A stretch of 64,000 nucleotides of DNA, taken from assembly GCA_016214695.1 (NCBI GenBank), contig JACRNY010000001.1, positions 930,001 through 994,000 on the forward strand, in the 5' to 3' direction. The DNA is from Nitrosomonadales bacterium (GTDB lineage Bacteria > Pseudomonadota > Gammaproteobacteria > Burkholderiales > Gallionellaceae). The notes below the pieces were generated by a model. That model was not told the DNA's origin, did no database searches, and worked only from the letters and a program-made list of their open reading frames with translations. The position numbers and the translations under genes are program-made. Each line of letters opens with the position of its first letter. Positions within the stretch are counted from its first letter, which is position 1. Shown here in pieces: positions 46,110-54,843 of this stretch.

Positions 46110-47381
46110 TTATTTCCGGCCTATGGCGCGATAGCCGATATCGCGCCGCATCTGCTGTCCATCGAAATGGATCATGTCTGCAGCATCGTATGCACGTTTC
46201 TGCGCCTGCTTCACCGTATCGCCCAGCGCCACGACGCACAGCACGCGTCCGCCGCTGGTGACGACCTTGCCGTCCTGCATGGTCGTGCCGGCATGGAACA
46301 CATGCGCGTCTTCCAGTTTCTTCGGCAGGCCTTCGATGACATCACCCTTGCGCGGCGTGTCGGGATAGTTGGCAGCGGCCATCACCACGCCAAGCGCGGT
46401 GCGGCGGTCCCACTCGGCTTCCACCTTGTCGAGCGTGCCGTTGACGGCATGCTCGACGATGGCGGCGAGGTCGCTCTTCAGGCGCAGCATGATGGGTTGC
46501 GTTTCGGGGTCGCCCATGCGGCAGTTGAACTCCAGCACCTTGAGTCCGCCGTCCGGCGAGATCATCAGGCCGGCATAGAGGAAGCCGGTGTAGACGATGC
46601 CCTCGGATTCCATGCCGCGCACCACCGGCATGATGACCTCGCGCAGCACCTTGGCGTGGATGGTGGGCGTGACCACGGGCGCGGGCGAGTATGCGCCCAT
46701 GCCGCCGGTGTTGGGACCTTCGTCGTTGTCCTTGAGGCGTTTGTGGTCCTGGCTGGTGGCCATCGCCAGCACGTTCTTGCCGTCCACCATGACGATGAAG
46801 CTGGCTTCCTCGCCTGCGAGGAATTCTTCGATCACCACGCGCGCGCCGGCATCGCCAAGTTTGTTGTCGGACAGCATCATGTCGATGGCGTCGAACGCTT
46901 CCTGCTTGCTCATCGCCACGACCACGCCCTTGCCCGCGGCGAGGCCGTCGGCCTTGATGACGATGGGCGCGCCGTGCTTCTCGACGTAAGCCTTGGCCGG
47001 CACGATGTCGCTGAAGGTCTCGAAGAATGCAGTGGGGATGTTGTGGCGCGTCATGAAACGCTTGGCGAAATCCTTGGAGGATTCGAGTTGCGCCGCCGCC
47101 TTGGTCGGGCCGAATATCTTCAACCCCGCCGCGCGGAACGCATCCACCACGCCCGCCGCCAGCGGCGCTTCCGGACCGACCACGGTGAGTTCGATGTTCT
47201 CGCGTTTGACGAAATCGATGAGGTCCGGTATTGCGGTGATGGCGACGTTCTCCACGCCCTCTTCCAGCGCGGTACCTGCATTGCCAGGTGCGACGTACAC
47301 CTTCTGCACCTTGGCGCCCTGCGCCAGACGCCATGCCAGCGCGTGTTCGCGACCGCCGTTACCGATGACTAATATTTTCAT
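46110..47381 (-). CDS. purD: Phosphoribosylamine-glycine ligase
   Basis: Second step of purine synthesis, joining glycine to phosphoribosylamine with ATP. The 423-residue ATP-grasp protein starts MKILVIGNGGREHALAW and contains GPEAPLAAGVVDAF, KADGLAAGKGVVVA, DHKRLKDNDEGPNTGGMGAY and FNCRMGDPETQ. It lies downstream of purH, the last step of the pathway, with an inverted CACAGAG repeat between them. Confidence 0.97.
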   Translation of the reverse strand: MKILVIGNGGREHALAWRLAQGAKVQKVYVAPGNAGTALEEGVENVAITAIPDLIDFVKRENIELTVVGPEAPLAAGVVDAFRAAGLKIFGPTKAAAQLESSKDFAKRFMTRHNIPTAFFETFSDIVPAKAYVEKHGAPIVIKADGLAAGKGVVVAMSKQEAFDAIDMMLSDNKLGDAGARVVIEEFLAGEEASFIVMVDGKNVLAMATSQDHKRLKDNDEGPNTGGMGAYSPAPVVTPTIHAKVLREVIMPVVRGMESEGIVYTGFLYAGLMISPDGGLKVLEFNCRMGDPETQPIMLRLKSDLAAIVEHAVNGTLDKVEAEWDRRTALGVVMAAANYPDTPRKGDVIEGLPKKLEDAHVFHAGTTMQDGKVVTSGGRVLCVVALGDTVKQAQKRAYDAADMIHFDGQQMRRDIGYRAIGRK

Positions 47382-47404
47382 TTGAACCCTTTTTTGCCCC
47401 AGCG

Positions 47405-47509
47405 CACACAGAGATCACAGAGAAATGGTTTAAGCGGGGATGGGCGATTCTTTGCCCAACTCGCAAAACCTGCTTACCTCTCTGTGTACTCTGTGATCTC
47501 TGTGGCTAA
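47405..47509. repeat. Inverted CACAGAG repeat between purH and purD
   Basis: The left arm (47405-47424) has ACACAGAGATCACAGAGA and the right arm (47478-47509) has the complementary CTCTGTG units, ending 7 bp from the purH stop codon. It belongs to the same family as 37741-37868. The hairpin would lie in the purH-purD intergenic message. Confidence 0.8.
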
Positions 47510-47515
47510 ATGTTA

Positions 47516-49078
47516 TTAGTGTCTGAAGTGTCTGTAGCCTGTAAAGACCATCGCCAACCCATGCTCGTCTGCCGCAGCGATGACTTCTTCGTCGCGCATC
47601 GAGCCGCCCGGCTGGATGACGGCCTTCGCGCCCGCCGTCGCCAGCACGTCGATGCCGTCGCGGAAGGGGAAGAAGGCGTCGGAGGACACCACGGAATTCT
47701 CCAGGCTCAGCCCGGCGTTCTGCGCCTTGATGCTGGCGATGCGCGTGCTGTCCACGCGGCTCATCTGGCCCGCGCCGACGCCCAGCGTCATGCCGCCCTT
47801 GCAGAACACGATGGCGTTGGATTTCACATACTTCGCCACACGCCAGGCGAACAGCAGGTCGATCAGCTGCTCTTTGCTGGGTTGCAGCTTGGTCACGACC
47901 TTGAGTTGCGACAACTGCACATTGAGTGCGTCCGGTGTCTGCACCAGCAGGCCGCCGCTCACGCGCTTGAAGTCATACTGGTTGTGCGCGTTGGACAGCG
48001 GCACGGTGAGCACGCGCACGTTCTGCTTGGCAGCAGTGACTTTCAAGGCAGCCTCGGAAGCGCTCGGCGCGATGATGAGTTCGACGAACTGGTTGGCAGT
48101 GATCTGCGTGGCGCTCTCGGCATCCAGCTCGCGGTTGAAGGCGATGATGCCGCCGAACGCGGACGTGGTGTCGGTGGAGTAAGCCAGCTTGTAGGCATTC
48201 AGCGGAGTGTCGGCGATGGCCACGCCGCAGGGGTTGGCGTGCTTGACGATGACGCAGGCGGGCTGGTCGAAGGTCTTGACCAGCTCCCACGCCGCATCGG
48301 CGTCGCCGATGTTGTTGTAGCTGAGTTCCTTGCCCTGCAGCTGGGTGTAGCCGGAGATGCCGCCCGCCACCGGATTGAGGTCGCGGTAGAACGCGGCCTG
48401 CTGGTGCGGGTTCTCGCCGTAGCGCATCTCTTGCGCCTTGGCGAAGTTGAAGTTGATCTGTGCCGGGAACTCGCTCTTGCTGCCGTCGCTGTTGATGGCA
48501 GTGAGGTAGTTGCTGATCATGCTGTCGTAGGCGGCGGTGTGCGAGAACGCCTTCTTGGCCAGATCGAACTTCGTTGCCGCGGAGACTTCGCCCTTGTTGG
48601 TCTGCATCTCGGCCAGCACGTCGCTGTAGTCGGCCGGGTCGGTGACGATGGCGACATGCGCGTGGTTCTTGGCGGCGGAACGCACCATGGTCGGCCCGCC
48701 GATGTCGATGTTCTCGATGGCGTCCTCCAGCGTGCAGCCCGGTTTGGCGATGGTCGCCGCGAACGGGTACAGGTTGACGACAACCAGATCTATGGTGGGG
48801 ATGTCGTGCTTCTTCAAGGTTGCCACATGCTCGGGCAGGTCGCGGCGCGCCAGGATGCCGGCGTGCACTTTCGGCTGCAAGGTCTTCACGCGCCCGTCCA
48901 GCATCTCGGGGAAGCCGGTGTAGTCGGCGACTTCGGTGACGGGGATGCCGTTGTCCGCAAACAGCTTGGCGGTGCCGCCGGTGGAGAGGATCTTCACGCC
49001 GAGAGCATGCAGGCCTTGGGCGAATTCGAGGACGCCGGATTTATCCGAGACGCTGATGAGTGCTTGAGTGATGGCCAT
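47516..49078 (-). CDS. purH: Bifunctional AICAR formyltransferase / IMP cyclohydrolase
   Basis: Performs the last two steps of IMP synthesis. The 520-residue protein has the N-terminal MGS-like cyclohydrolase ([39 protein letters not shown]) and the C-terminal AICARFT domain ([35 protein letters not shown]). Length and motifs are normal. It follows fis by 27 bp and precedes purD. Confidence 0.98.
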   Translation of the reverse strand: MAITQALISVSDKSGVLEFAQGLHALGVKILSTGGTAKLFADNGIPVTEVADYTGFPEMLDGRVKTLQPKVHAGILARRDLPEHVATLKKHDIPTIDLVVVNLYPFAATIAKPGCTLEDAIENIDIGGPTMVRSAAKNHAHVAIVTDPADYSDVLAEMQTNKGEVSAATKFDLAKKAFSHTAAYDSMISNYLTAINSDGSKSEFPAQINFNFAKAQEMRYGENPHQQAAFYRDLNPVAGGISGYTQLQGKELSYNNIGDADAAWELVKTFDQPACVIVKHANPCGVAIADTPLNAYKLAYSTDTTSAFGGIIAFNRELDAESATQITANQFVELIIAPSASEAALKVTAAKQNVRVLTVPLSNAHNQYDFKRVSGGLLVQTPDALNVQLSQLKVVTKLQPSKEQLIDLLFAWRVAKYVKSNAIVFCKGGMTLGVGAGQMSRVDSTRIASIKAQNAGLSLENSVVSSDAFFPFRDGIDVLATAGAKAVIQPGGSMRDEEVIAAADEHGLAMVFTGYRHFRH

Positions 49079-49105
49079 TTGGTTTTCCCTGGAAGGTTCT
49101 TTGAA

Positions 49106-49360
49106 TTATTTGATGCGGTGGTCCTGCATCTTCTTGCGCAGCGTGTTGCGGTTGATACCGAGCAGTTCGGCGGCGCGCGTCTGGTTGCCGCCGGCGTGGT
49201 GCAACACGGTCTCGATCAGCGGCTTCTCCGCGCAACAGATCACCATGTCGTAGATCCCGCAGGAAGGCTCTTCGCCGTCGAGGTCCTTGAAGTAATCGTT
49301 GACCGCCTTGCGCACGTGCTTGGCGATGTCGTTCTCGTTGATACCGCAATCTTCAACCAT
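49106..49360 (-). CDS. fis: Fis-family nucleoid DNA-binding protein
   Basis: The 84-residue protein is a short Fis: N-terminal segment, then the helix-turn-helix ETVLHHAGGNQTRAAELLGINRNTLRKKMQDH at the C-terminus. Fis bends DNA and regulates stable-RNA promoters. Like E. coli dusB-fis, it follows dusB directly (41-bp gap with a hairpin). Here purH and purD follow it, linking growth-rate control and purine supply. Confidence 0.93.
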   Translation of the reverse strand: MVEDCGINENDIAKHVRKAVNDYFKDLDGEEPSCGIYDMVICCAEKPLIETVLHHAGGNQTRAAELLGINRNTLRKKMQDHRIK

Positions 49361-49392
49361 GCTGCTACCTCATTTATTGTTTTCTTGTCCCT

Positions 49393-49414
49393 GCTTGCTG
49401 CTTATGCAGCAAGC
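49393..49414 (-). other. Hairpin at the dusB stop, ahead of fis
   Basis: A perfect 9-bp stem, GCTTGCTGC with GCAGCAAGC around a 4-nt loop, overlaps the dusB stop codon and lies about 35 bp upstream of the fis start. With no T-tract it may act as an attenuator, an RNA-processing site or a block to the fis ribosome site. Confidence 0.5.
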
Positions 49415-50409
49415 TCGCCTACATAAAGCAGTCTTTCGCTGCTTGCTTTTTGCTCTTCAAAGAATTCCGTGGTGGCCTGCATCTGCTCTTCCACGGTCTC
49501 CAGCTGATTCATGCGATGACGGAACACCGCCGAGCCCGGCAATCCCCTGGTGTACCAGGAGATATGCTTGCGCGCGACGCGCAAGCCTGTGTATTCGCCG
49601 TAGAAGTCGTAGAGATCGGCCAGATGCTCGACCAGCACGCCGTGTATCTCGTCCACATGCGGCGACAGCAGGTGCGTGCCGGTATCGAGGAAATGAGAGA
49701 TCTCGCGGAACAGCCAGGGACGGCCCTGGGCGGCGCGGCCGATCATCACCGCATCGGCACCGGTGTGGTCCAGCACGAAGCGGGCTTTCTCCGGGGTGGT
49801 GATGTCGCCGTTGGCGATGATGGGGATCTTCACCTCCGCCTTCACGGCGGCGATGGTGTCGTACTCGGCATCGCCGGTGTAGGCGCAGGCGCGGGTGCGG
49901 CCGTGAATGGCCAGCGCCTGGATGCCGCAGCTTTCGGCGATGCGCGCGATGTTGATCGCATTGCGATTGGATTTGTCCCAGCCGGTGCGGGTCTTGAGCG
50001 TGACCGGCACATCCACGGCCTTGACCACGGCTTCGAGGATCTCGGCGACCAGCTTCTCGTTCTGCATCAGCGCGGAGCCAGCCATGACATTGCAGATCTT
50101 CTTGGCCGGACAGCCCATGTTGATGTCGATGATCTGCGCGCCGTTGTCCACGTTGTAGCGTGCGGCCTGCGCCAGCATCTTCGGATCGGCGCCGACGATC
50201 TGCACCGAGATGGGATCGACCTCGCCGGCGTGGTTGGCGCGGCGCTTGGTCTTCTCGGAGCCGTACAGCAGGGAATTGGACGCCACCATCTCGGACACCG
50301 CCATGCCGGCGCCCATGCGCTTGCACAGCATGCGGAACGGCCTGTCGGTCACGCCCGCCATGGGGGCGACGATGAGGTTGTTCTTCAATATGTAGCGTCC
50401 GATTTGCAT
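49402..50409 (-). CDS. dusB: tRNA-dihydrouridine synthase B
   Basis: FMN enzyme that reduces uridine in the tRNA D-loop. The 335-residue protein begins with LIVAPMAGVTDRPFR, has DINMGCPAKKI with the catalytic cysteine, the phosphate-binding NGDITTPEKA and MIGRAAQGRPWLFREI. It is the head of the dusB-fis-purH-purD-tsaC-hemF run. Confidence 0.96.
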   Translation of the reverse strand: MQIGRYILKNNLIVAPMAGVTDRPFRMLCKRMGAGMAVSEMVASNSLLYGSEKTKRRANHAGEVDPISVQIVGADPKMLAQAARYNVDNGAQIIDINMGCPAKKICNVMAGSALMQNEKLVAEILEAVVKAVDVPVTLKTRTGWDKSNRNAINIARIAESCGIQALAIHGRTRACAYTGDAEYDTIAAVKAEVKIPIIANGDITTPEKARFVLDHTGADAVMIGRAAQGRPWLFREISHFLDTGTHLLSPHVDEIHGVLVEHLADLYDFYGEYTGLRVARKHISWYTRGLPGSAVFRHRMNQLETVEEQMQATTEFFEEQKASSERLLYVGELAA

Positions 50410-50532
50410 GGTGATTTCCGAAGGGGGCGGCGATTATAAATTAATCAACCCACCCATGCTATGATGCCCGCGAATTTTTCGTGCGGCGGCCATGCGGCTT
50501 GCCTGCCCAACCCTTCTTGCGAGGAGTCCGAC

Positions 50533-51687
50533 ATGGAATTCGATATCGTCATCAACGGTGGCGGCCTGGTTGGCGCCAGTCTTGCAGCGGCGCTCAGCAG
50601 CAGCGGCTTGAAGATAGCCCTGGTCGAAGGTCAGGCTCTGCCCGGGCTTGATTCCGAGTGGGATAGTCGCATATACGCCTTCACCCCCGGCAATGTGGAT
50701 TTTCTCAAGCAGATCGGCGCCTGGCAGCGACTGGATTCGGCGCGCGTGCAACAGGTGGAAGAGATGCGCGTGTTCGGCGATACCGGTGCGGAACTCGACC
50801 TCAGCGCCTACCAGGCCGGCGCGCCCGAACTCGCTTTCATCCTGGAAAGCCGCCTGTTGCAGCATGCCCTGTGGCAGGGATTGCGCGAACAGCAGAACCT
50901 CACCATCCTGCAACCGGCACAATGTGCGGAACTCAACATAAACGATGAAGCCGCCCTTCTGAAGCTGAAAGACGGTCGCGAGATCAAGGCCAAACTCATC
51001 GTCGGCGCGGACGGACGCGACTCCTGGGTACGCAACCAGACCATCATGCCGGAAGTCCCCACACCCTACTTCCAGCACGGAGTGGTCGCCAACTTCAACA
51101 TCAGCAAGGCACATCGCGGCATCGCTTACCAGTGGTTCATGCCGGACGGTATCCTGGCACTGCTGCCCCTGCCGGGAAAACGCATCTCCATAGTATGGTC
51201 GGTCAGCCCCGAGAGATCGGCCGAACTGCTGGCGCTCACTCACGAGGAGCTCTGCGCGCAGGTCGCTGCCGCCTCGAACCACACGCTGGGCGAGTTGCAG
51301 GTCATCACCCCGCCCGCTTCCTTTGCGCTGCGCGTGCTGAATCTGGCCCATCTCACCAAACCGCGTCTGGCGCTGATCGGCGATGCCGCACACAACATCC
51401 ATCCGCTCTCCGGCCACGGCGTCAATCTCGGCCTGCGCGATGCACACGAACTGGCGCAGGTGCTGCTGCAGCGTGGCACGCAGGATTGCGGCGACCTGGC
51501 CCTGCTGCGCCGCTACGAAAGGGCGCGCCAGGGCGATATCATGTCCATGCAGCTCACCACCGACACGCTCAAGCACCTGTTCATCAACGACAACCCGGTT
51601 TTGCGCACCCTGCGCAACCTCGGGCTGGCCGCGACCAACAAGATGGTGCCGCTGAAGAACATGCTGGTGCGCCACGCGCTCCACTGA
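50533..51687 (+). CDS. UbiH/UbiF/UbiI-family FAD-dependent ubiquinone hydroxylase
   Basis: Flavin monooxygenase that hydroxylates the ubiquinone ring. The 384-residue protein has the FAD start FDIVINGGGLVGASLA, the middle motif VGADGRDSWVRN, and the second FAD motif LIGDAAHNIHPLSGHGVNLGLRD. Which ring carbon (C1, C5 or C6) it acts on cannot be told from sequence. GAGGAG precedes ATG 50533; upstream codons in the frame have no homology. It is followed by dsbC after 21 bp. Confidence 0.87.
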   Translation: MEFDIVINGGGLVGASLAAALSSSGLKIALVEGQALPGLDSEWDSRIYAFTPGNVDFLKQIGAWQRLDSARVQQVEEMRVFGDTGAELDLSAYQAGAPELAFILESRLLQHALWQGLREQQNLTILQPAQCAELNINDEAALLKLKDGREIKAKLIVGADGRDSWVRNQTIMPEVPTPYFQHGVVANFNISKAHRGIAYQWFMPDGILALLPLPGKRISIVWSVSPERSAELLALTHEELCAQVAAASNHTLGELQVITPPASFALRVLNLAHLTKPRLALIGDAAHNIHPLSGHGVNLGLRDAHELAQVLLQRGTQDCGDLALLRRYERARQGDIMSMQLTTDTLKHLFINDNPVLRTLRNLGLAATNKMVPLKNMLVRHALH

Positions 51688-51708
51688 ACCCGACCCAAGG
51701 ATCATCCA

Positions 51709-52419
51709 ATGTTAAGAAGTCTGCTGTTGCTGTTGCTCTCCGTCTCCTTCGCCCACGCCGCCGAGACCGACAAGGCCTCCGCCGCCGTCAAGGAGACGCT
51801 GCAAAAGAACTATGAGCAGCTCATCGGCCCGGTCGAACAGGTGAACAAGTCGCCCATCCCCGGCTTGTACGAGGTCGTCACCGGCGACCACATCTTCTAC
51901 ACCGACAAGAGCGCGCAATATCTGATCGACGGCAGCATGTTCGACCTGAAGGCACGCAAGAACATCACCTCCGCCCGCGCGCAGCAATTGTTCGCCATCG
52001 ATTTCAACCAGCTTCCGCTCGACCTCGCGATGAAGAAGGTGAAAGGCAACGGCAGCCGCAAGCTGGCCTATTTCACCGATCCGAACTGCAGTTATTGCAA
52101 GAAACTGGAACACGAACTGAAAAACATCGACGACGTCACGCTCTACCTGTTCCTCTATCCCATCTTCGACGGCTCCGCCGAGAAAGTGCGGGGAGTCTGG
52201 TGCAGCGCCGACAAGGCCAAGGCCTGGGACGAACTGATGCTGAACGGTGTGCAGCCAGCCGCAGGCAAGTGCGACGTGCCCACCGCGAAAGTGATGGAGC
52301 TGGGCCGCAAGCTCAAGGTGAACGGCACGCCTGCCCTGATCTTCGAAAATGGCGTCATCAATCCCGGCTATATGCCCGCCGCGGCCCTGAACAAGGCGCT
52401 GGACGACAACAGCAAATAA
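51709..52419 (+). CDS. dsbC: Periplasmic disulfide isomerase DsbC
   Basis: Rearranges wrong disulfides in the periplasm; kept reduced by DsbD. The 236-residue precursor has a signal peptide (MLRSLLLLLLSVSFAHA), a dimerisation domain starting near residue 40 and a thioredoxin domain with the active site DPNCSYCKKLE and the cis-Pro segment VNGTPALIF. Length and motif match DsbC. DsbD is not in the window. Confidence 0.93.
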   Translation: MLRSLLLLLLSVSFAHAAETDKASAAVKETLQKNYEQLIGPVEQVNKSPIPGLYEVVTGDHIFYTDKSAQYLIDGSMFDLKARKNITSARAQQLFAIDFNQLPLDLAMKKVKGNGSRKLAYFTDPNCSYCKKLEHELKNIDDVTLYLFLYPIFDGSAEKVRGVWCSADKAKAWDELMLNGVQPAAGKCDVPTAKVMELGRKLKVNGTPALIFENGVINPGYMPAAALNKALDDNSK

Positions 52420-52432
52420 GCTCAAACGGCCC

Positions 52433-52888
52433 ATGCGCAACCTGCCCCGCCACCTTGCCGACCTGAGCATCACCCTGTGGGTGGGCGGCATGTGGATGCT
52501 GGGTTATGTGGTCGTGCCCGCGCTGTTCAAGCTGCTACCGGATCGCCAATTGGCGGGCATGCTGGCAGGCCGGCTGTTCACCCTGCTGGCCTGGATCGGC
52601 ATCGCCTGCGCACTCTACCTGCTGCTGTATCGACTGCAACAGTCCGGTCGTGCGGCACTGCGGCACACATCCTTCCGTATCACCATGGCGCTGCTCCTGC
52701 TGGTCCTTGTCGGCCAGTTCGTCCTGCAGCCCATACTGGCCGACCTCAAGGTACAGGCATCACCGCTGGATGTGATGAACAGCGCCTTCGCTGCGCAGTT
52801 CAAGACCTGGCATGCCGTTTCCGGCATCCTGTTTCTGGTGCAAAGCCTGCTCGGCATCGCGCTGGTGCTTGACAGGAAAGCTTCGTAG
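52433..52888 (+). CDS. DUF4149-like four-helix membrane protein
   Basis: The 151-residue protein has four predicted membrane helices (for example LWVGGMWMLGYVVVPALF, LFTLLAWIGIACALYLLL, ALLLLVLVGQFVLQPIL, GILFLVQSLLGIALVL). The first helix, with GGMW, and the following VVPALF resemble the DUF4149 family, distantly similar to CopD-type proteins. Function unknown. It starts 13 bp after dsbC, so it is probably co-transcribed. Confidence 0.75.
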   Translation: MRNLPRHLADLSITLWVGGMWMLGYVVVPALFKLLPDRQLAGMLAGRLFTLLAWIGIACALYLLLYRLQQSGRAALRHTSFRITMALLLLVLVGQFVLQPILADLKVQASPLDVMNSAFAAQFKTWHAVSGILFLVQSLLGIALVLDRKAS

Positions 52889-52969
52889 CCGCGCCCGCGG
52901 CAAGCACGATTGCATATTGACGCAAGCAGCACGTAAAGATAGTTTGAGCATCTTGAACAGGGAGAGCAC

Positions 52970-54115
52970 GTGTTAAAGAACCTGCACCGCGAGATCTATC
53001 CGGCCGGCGAGATCATCTTCAAGGAAGGCGATCCCGGCAACACCGCCTATATCATCGAAGAAGGCAGCGTCGAAGTCAGCGTCAGCAGCACGCAGACCTC
53101 GCGCATCTACAAGGGCGAGCTGTTCGGCGAGATCGCACTGATCGACCAGCAGCCGCGCACCGCCACCGTGCGCGCAGTCGAGAACACCGTGCTCATCCCC
53201 ATCCCGCGCCAGCTGGTGAAGGAACTGCTGGAAAAGACCGACCCGGTGGTGCGCCATCTGTTGCTGACCATACTCGAGCGCTACCGCTCCACCCGCAGCC
53301 AGCCGGCCTTCAATCCGACGCGCTCCACCGTCTTCCGGCGCGACACGACGCGCGGCGTCGCCACGCATCAATTGCGCCTGGCACACGACATCGCCGAAGC
53401 ATTGCGGGAGGAGCAGTTCGAGATGTTCTACCAGCCCATCTGCGACCTTTCCAGCGCGCGCATCGCCGGATACGAGGCGCTGATCCGCTGGCATCATCCG
53501 CTCGAAGGCATGGTCTCGCCGATGGATTTCCTGTGGGTGGCGGAACAGACCGGACAGATACGCGAGATCGGACTGTGGACGCTGGACCGGGCCTGCCGTG
53601 ACTGGCCCACATTGCGCCAGCACATCAACCACCCCAAGCCCTTCGTCAGCGTCAACCTGTCGCCCTCGCAACTGACCGGCGACGGATTCGTGGGCGAAGT
53701 GCGCGCGCTGGTAGAGCGCCACCAGATGCCAGCTCATGAACTCAAGCTGGAACTGACCGAGACCGTCATCATCAACAACCCCGAGCTCGCGCTGCAGCTG
53801 CTCAGCAAACTCACCGAGGCCGGCAGCACCCTCGCGCTGGACGATTTCGGCACCGGACATTCCGGCCTGGAATCGCTGCACCGCTACCCCATCGGCACCA
53901 TGAAGATAGACCGCTCCTTCGTCAGCCAGATGCTCGCCTCACCGCACAGCACCAAGATCATCCAGGCCTCCATCGACCTCGCCCACTCGCTCAAGATGGA
54001 CGTGGTCGCGGAAGGCATAGAGACCGAGGAAGAGCGCCTCGCTCTGCTGGAGTGCGGCTGCGAATACGGGCAGGGGTGGCTGTTCGGGAAGCCGGCTTCG
54101 CTGCGGAGCATTTAG
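52970..54115 (+). CDS. cNMP-binding domain fused to an EAL c-di-GMP phosphodiesterase
   Basis: The 381-residue soluble protein has an N-terminal cyclic-nucleotide-binding domain (residues ~8-110, ending the phosphate cassette with LFGEIALIDQQPRTATV) and a C-terminal EAL domain (~135-378): EALIRWHHP, VSVNLSPSQL, KLELTETVI, DDFGTGHSGLE, KIDRSFV and AEGIETEEE. All usual metal ligands appear present. It would link cAMP or cGMP levels to c-di-GMP breakdown. The start is GTG 52970 preceded by AGGGAGAG. A strong terminator follows. Confidence 0.9.
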   Translation: MLKNLHREIYPAGEIIFKEGDPGNTAYIIEEGSVEVSVSSTQTSRIYKGELFGEIALIDQQPRTATVRAVENTVLIPIPRQLVKELLEKTDPVVRHLLLTILERYRSTRSQPAFNPTRSTVFRRDTTRGVATHQLRLAHDIAEALREEQFEMFYQPICDLSSARIAGYEALIRWHHPLEGMVSPMDFLWVAEQTGQIREIGLWTLDRACRDWPTLRQHINHPKPFVSVNLSPSQLTGDGFVGEVRALVERHQMPAHELKLELTETVIINNPELALQLLSKLTEAGSTLALDDFGTGHSGLESLHRYPIGTMKIDRSFVSQMLASPHSTKIIQASIDLAHSLKMDVVAEGIETEEERLALLECGCEYGQGWLFGKPASLRSI

Positions 54116-54123
54116 CATGTAGG

Positions 54124-54203
54124 GTGGGCACGGTTCTGTGCCCACGCGGATTCTTCAAATTCAAAAGCAACACCGTCGGGGGTAGCCCGACGGTGTTGTT
54201 TTT
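54124..54203 (+). terminator. Two hairpins, the second a rho-independent terminator
   Basis: GTGGGCAC/GTGCCCAC (54124-54145) is followed by ACACCGTCGGG/CCCGACGGTGT (54170-54196) with TGTTTTTG directly after. The second stem plus T-tract is a convincing terminator of the cNMP-EAL gene. Confidence 0.85.
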
Positions 54204-54233
54204 GATTAAACATGCAGCACGCCGCTTCGCGGC

Positions 54234-54288
54234 GACCCTTCGACAATGCCTTTAGTCCTGAGCAACGTCGAAGGGTCAGGGCGAACGG
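54234..54288. repeat. Dispersed palindromic repeat, diverged copy
   Basis: CCCTTCGAC ... AGTCCTGAGCAACGTCGAAGGG ... GCGAACGG matches the second half of the repeat inside the rubredoxin reductase gene. It lies between the cNMP-EAL gene and the rhodanese gene and does not touch a coding sequence. Confidence 0.7.
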
Positions 54289-54327
54289 TCTCAGGCGCTC
54301 AACACTAACGGCGCTAAATAACTGTAA

Positions 54328-54750
54328 TCAGAACGTTGCTTCGTGGATCTCCGGCATGCCGTCGGCCACCCATTTGGTGTACCCGCCCGCCATGTTGAGC
54401 ACGTTCTTGAAACCCATCATCTGCAGTACGGCAACGGCCATCGCGGAACGACCGCTGGTCGCGCAATACACGACGACCTGGCGGTCGCGGGCGGCGGCCA
54501 GCTCGGGCAGGTGCTTGGGGTAGGCCGGATCGGCTGCGGCTTCGAGGATGCCGCGCGGCACCAGATGCGCACCCTTGATGTGGCCGTTCTCGTATTCGCC
54601 GTGTTCGCGCACGTCGACCAGCAGCAGGTCTTCCTTCTTGTTGAGCTTGTCGAGCAGTTCCTGCGGGCTGATCTCCTTGACGCAGGCTTTGGCGGAACGG
54701 ACGAAGTCCATCAGGCCCATGGGTTGCTGGGGTTTGAATGTGTCATACAT
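54328..54750 (-). CDS. Single-domain rhodanese-like protein
   Basis: Likely sulfurtransferase or sulfur carrier. The 140-residue protein has one rhodanese domain: LLLVDVREHGEYENGHIKGA and the active loop VVYCATSGRSAMAVAVL with the catalytic Cys. It has no signal peptide. ATG 54750 has AGGAG about 8 bp upstream. Physiological acceptor unknown. Confidence 0.88.
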   Translation of the reverse strand: MYDTFKPQQPMGLMDFVRSAKACVKEISPQELLDKLNKKEDLLLVDVREHGEYENGHIKGAHLVPRGILEAAADPAYPKHLPELAAARDRQVVVYCATSGRSAMAVAVLQMMGFKNVLNMAGGYTKWVADGMPEIHEATF

Positions 54751-54843
54751 GAGTAGTGCTCCTATATCGGTCTTGAAACGGTTGAACCCCTGCACAGGGT
54801 CGGCTGATCCATCATGTCAGGGCGCTGCGAAAACGGACTGCCG

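Noticed and set aside
47510-49426. 638-codon open frame on the plus strand opposite purH and fis
   Set aside because: Shadow frame; purH and fis are complete on the minus strand.
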